Part shown: positions 1 through 5,057 of the stretch, piece after piece | How the letters are laid out: each line of letters starts with the position of its first letter | How positions within the stretch are numbered: position 1 is the first letter of the stretch | Origin: Oscillospiraceae bacterium | GTDB taxonomy: Bacteria; Bacillota; Clostridia; Oscillospirales; Ruminococcaceae | DNA length: 9,298 bases | Assembly: GCA_017848155.1 (NCBI GenBank) | Contig: JAGAKC010000496.1 | Location: 1 to 9,298, forward strand | Direction of reading: 5' to 3' | Made by a program: the position numbers and the translations under genes | Notes under the pieces: generated by a model | Told to the model about the DNA's origin: nothing | Seen by the model: the letters and a program-made list of their open reading frames with translations, nothing else | Database searches by the model: none

Positions 1-77
1 TAAGTTGATCGTATTTATATTATATATGTATCCTATGAAAAAATCAAGTGGAATGATACCGCTGAAAAAGAAAGTGG

Positions 78-1019
78 ATGATGAAATTGGATAAGACGCT
101 CAAAAAAACACCCGTAGTGGTCGGTGTTGCTATATTATGCTGTGTGCTGTGGGGAAGTGCGTTTCCGATGATAAAGCTCGGATATGCTGGGTTTCAGATA
201 CCGCAGGACGACCCTGCGTCGCAGATACTGTTTGCGGGGTGCAGATTCACTCTTGCAGGAGTGCTTGCCTGGATATTCGGCAGTGCAGCGGCAAGAAGGC
301 CGCTCCTACCTTGCAAGCACTCGTGGGGCAGGATAGCTGTACTAAGCCTGTTTCAGACGATACTTCAGTATCTGTTTTTTTACATTGGTCTTGCTAACTG
401 TACGGGAGTAAAGTCCTCGGTCATAAACGGCTGTGGTGCTTTTGTGTGCATTCTTGTATCGGCGCTGGTCTTTCGTATGGAGAAGCTGACTGCTGCAAAG
501 CTGGTCGGGTGTCTGCTTGGTGCAGTTGGAATAGTTATCGTAAATCTCGGCGGCAGCTTCGGCGGCGGTTTTTCGCTTATTGGCGAGGGCTTCATAGTAC
601 TGTCGGTAATAGCGTATGCATTCTCAACGGTGCTGATAAAGAGGTTTTCGGCGGATGACGAGCCTGTAATGCTGTCGTCGCTGCAATTCGTTCTCGGCGG
701 ACTTGTCATGGCAGTGTGCGGAGCTTGCTTCGGCGGCAGGCTTCCTGTCATTACAACGGGCGGTGTATTTATACTGCTGTATCTGGGATTCCTTTCAGCG
801 GCGGCATATTCGCTGTGGTCGCTGCTGCTTAAATACAATCCCGTTTCAAAGGTGGCTATATTCAGCTTTATGACCCCCATATGCGGAGTCGTGCTTTCGG
901 CGCTGTTTCTCGGAGAGATGCAGCAGGCTTTCAGCATCAATGCGCTGGCTGCGCTGATACTGGTGAGCGGCGGAATATATATCGTAAATATCGACGGCAG
1001 GAAAAAGAATGACTCATAA
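78..1019 (+). CDS. EamA/DMT-superfamily membrane transporter
   Basis: This 313-residue integral membrane protein belongs by sequence style to the drug/metabolite transporter superfamily with two EamA repeats, the family of many amino-acid, nucleotide-sugar and metabolite exporters. About ten hydrophobic segments run through residues 12-305. The first repeat begins with the typical WGSAFPMIK stretch (residues 25-33). The second repeat ends with the family-typical LGE after a helix (ALFLGE, about 275-280), followed by a last helix and a short basic tail (GRKKNDS). Length matches the usual 280-310 residues. Two adjacent ATGs (78 and 81) are possible starts; the upstream GAAAGTGG is a mediocre ribosome binding site. 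It stands alone on this strand and is closed by a hairpin terminator. The substrate cannot be read from the sequence. Family assignment is secure. Confidence 0.9.
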   Translation: MMKLDKTLKKTPVVVGVAILCCVLWGSAFPMIKLGYAGFQIPQDDPASQILFAGCRFTLAGVLAWIFGSAAARRPLLPCKHSWGRIAVLSLFQTILQYLFFYIGLANCTGVKSSVINGCGAFVCILVSALVFRMEKLTAAKLVGCLLGAVGIVIVNLGGSFGGGFSLIGEGFIVLSVIAYAFSTVLIKRFSADDEPVMLSSLQFVLGGLVMAVCGACFGGRLPVITTGGVFILLYLGFLSAAAYSLWSLLLKYNPVSKVAIFSFMTPICGVVLSALFLGEMQQAFSINALAALILVSGGIYIVNIDGRKKNDS

Positions 1020-1023
1020 CAGT

Positions 1024-1059
1024 TATCCCCGTAACAAAGTGGTGTTACGGGGATATTTT
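1024..1059 (+). terminator. Hairpin terminator between convergent genes
   Basis: A perfect 12-bp stem is formed by 1024-1035 (TATCCCCGTAAC) and 1044-1055, with an 8-base loop and a short TTTT run at 1056-1059. It starts five bases after the transporter stop and lies directly against the stop of the convergent minus-strand gene. The T run is short, so efficiency is uncertain. The stem may act for both directions, but the T run favours the + strand. Confidence 0.75.
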
Positions 1060-1877
1060 CATAGATCCTGTATGAGGTCAACTGTATATGCATAGTCGGG
1101 AAACTCGCTGCATATCCTTTCGGCTGCCTTCCGGCAGAAATCACTTCTTAGCTGCGGCGCATCTCTCATAGCCTGCTTTGCGCCCCACAGATGGGTGAAG
1201 CTGTCCTGCGGAAAGAAGAGGTGGTCCTTGTCCAGCAGCGTTTTTACGGGAGTGCCTGTGTATTCTGCGCACATGGCGAGCATCCTCTGCTCTGCAAACA
1301 CCATATAGCAAAGTCGGTCATCGCAGCTTACGGCGGATCTCATGAATGCGATAGCCTGTGACACGTAAAATTCCTTTATATCGTTGTCGGGAAGATAAAG
1401 AAATGCGGTGTTGAGCGGCAGTACTTTTTCGTCAAACTGCGGCAGGATATGGTCTTTAAGTCTGAAATAGCCTGTGGGCGGATAGATGTCGGGATAAAGC
1501 TCCTCTCTGTGGGCGGCGATCAATTCTTTTCCGAAGCAGAGCTTTTTCCATACGATAAAGTCTGTATCTATCATTACACAGGGCGCAGTGCACTCCCTTA
1601 GCGCAAGCAGCTTGCCTCCTGCCCAGAACATTTTCGGGTCGATGCCCTCCATGTCATCGGGGATGCAGACGCATATCTCGTCCCATATACCGTCAAGCCC
1701 TGTGCTGCGGTAGTATTCTGCGCCTGCGCTGTCGGTGAAAAGCCGTATCTCACCGTTGTGTTTTTTCCAGTTGAGTGCAGAAAGCACCGTACAATAGAGG
1801 TCGAAATCCTCCTGAAAAAAAGCTCCGCTTTTCTTTGCAAAAAACGGAGCGGTGGAGATTATGTGAATAGCGTTCAT
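1059..1877 (-). CDS. Glycosyltransferase-like protein with DTD motif
   Basis: This 272-residue protein resembles small bacterial glycosyltransferase-like proteins of the DUF6734 type; I give that family name from memory. The N-terminus (AIHIISTAPFF, residues 3-13) and IRLFTDSAGAEYY (44-56) fit a GT-A Rossmann-like start. PCVMIDTDFIVWKK (99-112) contains a DxD motif (D104, D106), the usual metal/sugar-nucleotide site. PLNTAFLYL (154-162) and THLWGAKQ (228-235) follow, and the late His resembles the metal-binding HxxG-type motif of GT8-like enzymes. There is no signal peptide or membrane segment, so it is probably cytoplasmic. GAGG five bases before the ATG is a good ribosome binding site and overlaps the upstream stop codon (TGAGG). 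Only seven bases separate it from the GSF-repeat gene, so translation is probably coupled. The substrate is unknown; the upstream Ser-rich protein is a possible acceptor, by inference only. Confidence 0.7.
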   Translation of the reverse strand: MNAIHIISTAPFFAKKSGAFFQEDFDLYCTVLSALNWKKHNGEIRLFTDSAGAEYYRSTGLDGIWDEICVCIPDDMEGIDPKMFWAGGKLLALRECTAPCVMIDTDFIVWKKLCFGKELIAAHREELYPDIYPPTGYFRLKDHILPQFDEKVLPLNTAFLYLPDNDIKEFYVSQAIAFMRSAVSCDDRLCYMVFAEQRMLAMCAEYTGTPVKTLLDKDHLFFPQDSFTHLWGAKQAMRDAPQLRSDFCRKAAERICSEFPDYAYTVDLIQDL

Positions 1878-1884
1878 ATAAACC

Positions 1885-2763
1885 TCATATCAAGTGTATT
1901 CCATAGCCGAAGCGATCCAGCGGACATATCCTCAGTGTCCTGTACATTATCTCATCGTACTCGTCAGATGTCATCATACGGCAGCTGCCTGAAAGCGGTA
2001 CGCCTTTATATGAGCCGTACTCGTATCCTGCGCCGTATCCGAAGCTGCCCATATATCCTGCCACGAAGCCGAACGAAAAGCCACGCATTGAGCCGGCACC
2101 GCTGAATGAGCCGAAGGAATTATATAAGAATGATCCGACAACAAACAAACTGCCCGGGAAGGAGCCGAAGCCTGTTCTGTTTTTGCGGAACGAGCCGAGA
2201 TACCATTCCCACTCCCACTCCCATGACCACGAGGTGCTGCGGAAGGATGACAGTGAGTAGCTTCCCGTGTTGAACGAGCCGTATCTGTTCTGAGCGCCGA
2301 AGCTTCCGTAATAAAAGGAGCCGCCGAACAGATTCCATCTGAACGAGCCGGATGCGCTGAAGCTGCCCGTAGTGCTGTAAGCAGTTGAAAAACTGCCCTG
2401 ATGTTCTGATACGAAGCCGAAAGAAAAGCTGCCTGCTCCGTATGAGCTTTCTACAGACTTTTCGGTCATCGCTCCATTTCTGAGTGTATCGATCGTGCGG
2501 ATGAGCTGCTCGTCAGCTCGGTGCACAGGTACATCGTTTGTCGTTTTTTGTGTGAATATCGCTGTCAGACGGTCGTTGAGGTCGGACGATGAAGCGTCCA
2601 GCGCTTCAAGCTTTTCCGCATATTCGTCACCGCCATGAGTGCGCAGCCACGCAACAAGGCTTCCGCCGAGGAAGTATCCGCGGATTGCAGCTATATTGAA
2701 ATTTGAGCATATTTCGTCGGCAGAAAAGATCTTTTTCCTGCCAAGCCATAAAGCACAATCCAT
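1885..2763 (-). CDS. GSF-repeat low-complexity protein, unknown function
   Basis: I do not recognise a named family for this 292-residue protein. Residues 1-70 are non-repetitive and look helical: LGRKKIFSADEI, then a stretch with GYFLGGSLVAWLRTHGG and repeated Leu/Ala spacing up to about residue 70. Residues about 106-260 are low complexity, rich in Gly, Ser, Phe, Tyr and Trp. They hold 12 exact GSF triplets (starting at 111, 123, 133, 139, 148, 153, 162, 190, 200, 210, 218, 239) plus GSY, SSF, NSF and GSL variants. Many spacings are 5 or 10 residues, as in a five-residue solenoid repeat. A run of alternating W and E lies at 179-187. The tail (about 265-292) is ordinary: EYDEIMYRTLRICPLDRFGYG. 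No signal peptide is seen. The start at 2763 is chosen because GGAGGA sits four bases upstream; ATGs at 2775 and 2838 lack such a site. It is first in an operon with a glycosyltransferase-like gene. Confidence 0.75.
   Translation of the reverse strand: MDCALWLGRKKIFSADEICSNFNIAAIRGYFLGGSLVAWLRTHGGDEYAEKLEALDASSSDLNDRLTAIFTQKTTNDVPVHRADEQLIRTIDTLRNGAMTEKSVESSYGAGSFSFGFVSEHQGSFSTAYSTTGSFSASGSFRWNLFGGSFYYGSFGAQNRYGSFNTGSYSLSSFRSTSWSWEWEWEWYLGSFRKNRTGFGSFPGSLFVVGSFLYNSFGSFSGAGSMRGFSFGFVAGYMGSFGYGAGYEYGSYKGVPLSGSCRMMTSDEYDEIMYRTLRICPLDRFGYGIHLI
2207..2223 (-). repeat. In-frame GAGTGG hexanucleotide tandem repeat
   Basis: About 2.8 perfect copies of the 6-bp unit (plus strand TCCCAC) encode the alternating Glu-Trp run of the GSF-repeat protein. 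Because the unit is two codons long, slippage here would change protein length without breaking the frame. Confidence 0.75.
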
Positions 2764-2767
2764 TTCG

Positions 2768-2773
2768 TCCTCC
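2768..2773 (-). promoter_or_regulatory. Ribosome binding site fixing the GSF-gene start
   Basis: Read on the minus strand this is GGAGGA, followed by CGAA and ATG at 2763. Starting at the upstream ATG (2775) would place this strong Shine-Dalgarno sequence inside the coding region, so 2763 is preferred. Spacing is slightly short but acceptable. Confidence 0.7.
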
Positions 2774-2801
2774 ATGATAGTTAGCGTCCGCACCTGTTGA
2801 A

Positions 2802-2822
2802 AGCATGCGTATCGTGCATGCT
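2802..2822 (-). repeat. AGCATGC inverted repeat in leader of GSF operon
   Basis: AGCATGC (2802-2808) and GCATGCT (2816-2822) form a 7-bp inverted repeat with a 7-base spacer. It sits about 25-40 bases downstream of the predicted transcription start of the minus-strand operon, so it could be an operator or an mRNA hairpin. Each half contains the self-complementary GCATGC. No function can be assigned. Confidence 0.5.
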
Positions 2823-2851
2823 CTGTCACAATTTGCACAATTATCGCTTAT

Positions 2852-2880
2852 ATTATATCACATTCTTTAATATTTTTCAA
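2852..2880 (-). promoter_or_regulatory. Sigma-A promoter of the GSF/glycosyltransferase operon
   Basis: On the minus strand, TTGAAA (2880-2875) and TATAAT (2857-2852) are separated by exactly 17 bases. TG one base before the -10 makes it an extended -10 promoter. The predicted start of transcription is near 2845, giving a leader of about 80 bases before the ATG at 2763. Confidence 0.85.
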
Positions 2881-2973
2881 CAAGTTTATCGTATTTTATT
2901 CAGACTCTTTCCGTGTTTTGTGAAAAACTACAATAAAACAGGTGGATTGATAACGTCACGAGGGAGCTTTGTT

Positions 2974-3021
2974 ATGCAAAAAGCACAACTTTGCATTTGC
3001 CCCTTGAAATCCTCAGGCAAA
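2974..3021. repeat. Two adjacent inverted repeats at the mannanase promoter
   Basis: ATGCAAA (2974-2980) and TTTGCAT (2990-2996) form a 7-bp inverted repeat with a 9-base spacer, just upstream of the -35. TTTGCC (2996-3001) and GGCAAA (3016-3021) form a second one that brackets the -35 box (3004-3009). Both use the same TTTGC core. The location suits binding sites for a transcription regulator, but such short repeats can also occur by chance. Confidence 0.4.
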
Positions 3022-3032
3022 AGAGTTATAAT
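3004..3032 (+). promoter_or_regulatory. Sigma-A promoter of the GH26 gene
   Basis: TTGAAA at 3004-3009 and a perfect TATAAT at 3027-3032 are separated by exactly 17 bases. Transcription should start near 3039, leaving a leader of about 65 bases before the lipoprotein start codon. Confidence 0.85.
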
Positions 3033-3039
3033 ATCCCTG

Positions 3040-3089
3040 TAAGCTAAAAAACGTTTTTGGATTAATCTAATTTACTTAATAAGCTAAAA
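3040..3089 (+). repeat. Direct repeat TAAGCTAAAA in mannanase leader
   Basis: The 10-mer TAAGCTAAAA occurs at 3040-3049 and again at 3080-3089, exactly 40 bases apart. The second copy leads into the ribosome binding site. A 12-bp palindrome AAAAACGTTTTT lies at 3047-3058, overlapping the first copy. The function is unknown and chance in AT-rich DNA is possible. Confidence 0.45.
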
Positions 3090-3103
3090 GAAAGGATATG
3101 ACT

Positions 3104-4480
3104 ATGAAAAAGATCATTTCGGCTGTCCTTGCGGCAGCAATGATACTCTCAATGACCGCCTGCAGTGAAAAGGGCGAGAGCACAGCTTCTGACGGAAGCT
3201 CTGTCGTGGACAATGCTGCTACCTCCGCTTCTGATACAGAAAGCGCAGGCACAGGCGACAGCGGCGCTTCGGATGATGGTGCGCAGTCTGAAAAAAAGCT
3301 TCTTTCAAATCCCATACCGCTCAATGCGGAGGGCGATATCGATATGGAGGCGGCGCTTTCGTATCAGACTGATTTTGACGCACTGAAAGCATCACTTGAT
3401 GCAAAGACAGTAGACCCTGACAAGCCTGTTTCGGAAAACTCAAACGAGAATACTCTTAAGGTGTTTGAGTATCTGCGCAGCATCTACGGAAAGCAGATAA
3501 TCACAGCGCAGCAGATGATGGACAAGAATCCCTATGAGGATATAGTATACTACAATGCCACAGGCGATATGCCTGCCATGAAGGGCTTTGATTTCATCTT
3601 TGCCACAGGCGGCTATCTCAGTGACGATATGGTGGACGAGGCTATAGAATGGCATCAGCAGAGCGGCGGTCTTGTTACATTTACATGGCACTGGAATGTT
3701 CCGGTCGATGTGGACGATCACAGCAAGGGCTACGCTTTCTATCAGGAGGATATCGTAAACTGGAGTCAGGTGAACGCTGTTACTCCGGGTACAAAGGAAT
3801 ATGAGCAGGTCATCCATGATATCGACCTTATTGCAACAAAGATGCAGCGCCTTGAGAGCGAGGGCGTAACTGTACTGTTCCGTCCGCTGCATGAGGCAAG
3901 CGGTTCGTGGTTCTGGTGGGGTATCCAGGACAGAAGCACCGCAGAGAACGAGGTGTTCCAGAAGCTCTGGTACATGATATTTGACAGACTTGAGAACCAC
4001 CACAAGCTGACCAACATCATCTGGGTGTGGAACGGTCAGTCCAAGCACTGCATGGTAAGTCCCAATGCTTATGATATCGCAGGTGTGGATTTCTATGCAA
4101 GCTCAGAAGACCATTCCGCACAGGAATCCCAGTACAGCAAGCTTGAGGGCATGAATGCTGACAGCGGCAAGATGCTTGCGCTGTCCGAGTGCGGATATAT
4201 CCCCGACCCTGCCGATTGCAAGGAAAAGGGTGTCATGTGGCTGTACTACATGATATGGAACGGAGATTTCGTGTACGAAACAGTAGGCAACGGCATAGTA
4301 AAGACCGACCTTACAGGTACGCCTTCTCCTAATCCCGAGCGTATGACCAATGAGATGCTGGTGGAATATTTCGGAAACGATGTCTTTATCACCCACAGCG
4401 ATCTGCCCGAGTTCCCCACAGGTACAAAGGCTATCCCTGAGGCGTTGACCACATGGGAGTATTTCAAGAACGGCGGTTGA
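3104..4480 (+). CDS. GH26 beta-mannanase lipoprotein
   Basis: This 458-residue secreted enzyme is predicted to cut beta-1,4-mannan backbones (endo-mannanase, glycoside hydrolase family 26, clan GH-A). Residues 1-20 are a lipoprotein signal peptide (KK, then a hydrophobic core, then LSMTAC with the lipid-modified Cys at 20), so it should be anchored outside the membrane. An acidic Ser/Ala/Asp/Gly linker covers about 21-65. The catalytic barrel covers about 110-455: TFTWHWN near 192-198, the acid/base Glu264 in RPLHEASGSW, the sugar-binding WFWWG at 269-273, IIWVWN at 305-310, and the nucleophile Glu362 in ALSECGY. No carbohydrate-binding module or dockerin is present. The ATG at 3104 is chosen over 3098 because AAAGGA is only one base from 3098 but seven from 3104. 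It is monocistronic, with its own promoter and terminator. The family is clear; exact substrate (mannan, glucomannan or another beta-glycan) is less so. Confidence 0.9.
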   Translation: MKKIISAVLAAAMILSMTACSEKGESTASDGSSVVDNAATSASDTESAGTGDSGASDDGAQSEKKLLSNPIPLNAEGDIDMEAALSYQTDFDALKASLDAKTVDPDKPVSENSNENTLKVFEYLRSIYGKQIITAQQMMDKNPYEDIVYYNATGDMPAMKGFDFIFATGGYLSDDMVDEAIEWHQQSGGLVTFTWHWNVPVDVDDHSKGYAFYQEDIVNWSQVNAVTPGTKEYEQVIHDIDLIATKMQRLESEGVTVLFRPLHEASGSWFWWGIQDRSTAENEVFQKLWYMIFDRLENHHKLTNIIWVWNGQSKHCMVSPNAYDIAGVDFYASSEDHSAQESQYSKLEGMNADSGKMLALSECGYIPDPADCKEKGVMWLYYMIWNGDFVYETVGNGIVKTDLTGTPSPNPERMTNEMLVEYFGNDVFITHSDLPEFPTGTKAIPEALTTWEYFKNGG

Positions 4481-4488
4481 TAGTTTTG

Positions 4489-4519
4489 GCTCCCTCTGAA
4501 AAAACAGAGGGAGCTTTTT
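4489..4519 (+). terminator. Intrinsic terminator after the mannanase gene
   Basis: GCTCCCTCTG (4489-4498) pairs perfectly with 4505-4514 across a loop of six A residues, followed by TTTTT at 4515-4519. It begins eight bases after the stop codon, a textbook Rho-independent terminator. Confidence 0.95.
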
Positions 4520-4549
4520 GTGCGATATATACAATTATCTTTGGGTATC

Positions 4550-4578
4550 TTGACGAATAGAGATATAAATGATACAAT
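4550..4578 (+). promoter_or_regulatory. Sigma-A promoter of the HPt-flotillin operon
   Basis: TTGACG at 4550-4555 and TACAAT at 4573-4578 are separated by 17 bases. Transcription should begin near 4585, right at the start of the structured leader. Confidence 0.8.
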
Positions 4579-4585
4579 ATATTAA

Positions 4586-4672
4586 GGGCAGATAAAGTGC
4601 CCAGCGGTCACCTCTTTTTTGCCGCAGAAGAGGAGCAGTACCGTCTAAGCTGCGGCGGAATGAGGTGTTATT
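4586..4672 (+). promoter_or_regulatory. Structured 5' leader with alternative RBS pairing
   Basis: The 87-base leader of the HPt gene can fold in two exclusive ways. Both keep a small hairpin GGGCA (4586-4590) with TGCCC (4598-4602). In the closed form CACCTC (4609-4614) pairs with GAGGTG (4662-4667), which is the ribosome binding site, and inside it TTGCCGCAG (4619-4627) pairs with 4650-4658 (seven Watson-Crick and two GU pairs). In the open form CCTCTT (4611-4616) pairs with AAGAGG (4628-4633), extended by CGGT (4605-4608) with ACCG (4640-4643), leaving the ribosome binding site free. I could not match it to a riboswitch class I know. The pairings are seen; switching is inferred. Confidence 0.5.
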
Positions 4673-5038
4673 ATGACTATCAGCGAGCTTCGCAGTGAGT
4701 TCACGGAGGTGGGCATAGACTGCAACGAAATGGTTGAAAAATTCATGGACAGTGAGGCTATGTTCCTGAAGTACTACAAAAAGTTTTTCGGAGCGGCGGG
4801 TGATGTCGTGCGTGAGCTGAAAGACGCAGTGTCCGCAGACGATCATGCAGCTATCGAAAACAGGGCGCATGCGCTAAAGGGTCTGTCAGGAAATGTCGGA
4901 CTTAATGCAGTGTTCGAGCCTGCTAAAAAGATCGTAGATGATGTCCGTGCAGGACAGTTCGACTGCTACAAGGATGACCTTGCAAGGCTGCTTGAAGCGT
5001 ACACAAAGGCTGAAGCCATAGCACATAAGCTGGATTAA
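4673..5038 (+). CDS. HPt-domain histidine phosphotransfer protein
   Basis: This 121-residue stand-alone histidine phosphotransfer domain passes a phosphoryl group between response-regulator receiver domains in a phosphorelay. The phosphorylatable His is His66 in AHALKGLSGNVG (residues 65-76), which matches the HPt signature of an HxxKGxxxxxG type. The rest is helical, as in a four-helix bundle, with no membrane segment, kinase or receiver domain attached. Length is normal for a free HPt protein. GAGG sits seven to eight bases before the ATG. The flotillin gene follows after 19 bases, so the two are almost surely co-transcribed. No histidine kinase or response regulator is encoded in this window, so its partners lie elsewhere. 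Translation may be controlled by the structured leader. Confidence 0.9.
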   Translation: MTISELRSEFTEVGIDCNEMVEKFMDSEAMFLKYYKKFFGAAGDVVRELKDAVSADDHAAIENRAHALKGLSGNVGLNAVFEPAKKIVDDVRAGQFDCYKDDLARLLEAYTKAEAIAHKLD

Positions 5039-5057
5039 GGAAAGGAAGGTAACGTAT

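Noticed and set aside
5..34. Possible promoter TTGATC with TATCCT upstream of the EamA gene
   Set aside because: The -10 match is poor, and the AT-rich stretch at the window edge allows several equally weak alternatives; the real promoter may lie outside the window.
380..1144. 254-residue minus-strand open frame opposite the EamA transporter
   Set aside because: Entirely antisense to a well-supported membrane transporter, crosses its terminator, and has Ser/Pro/Thr-rich composition typical of a reverse-complement artefact.
3440..4048. 202-residue minus-strand open frame opposite the GH26 gene
   Set aside because: Antisense to the catalytic domain with clear GH26 motifs; no ribosome binding site or domain of its own.
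4586..4672. Known riboswitch (c-di-GMP, preQ1, ZTP, fluoride, guanidine classes)
   Set aside because: I compared it from memory with these consensus cores and found no matching conserved loop sequences; it is reported only as a structured leader.
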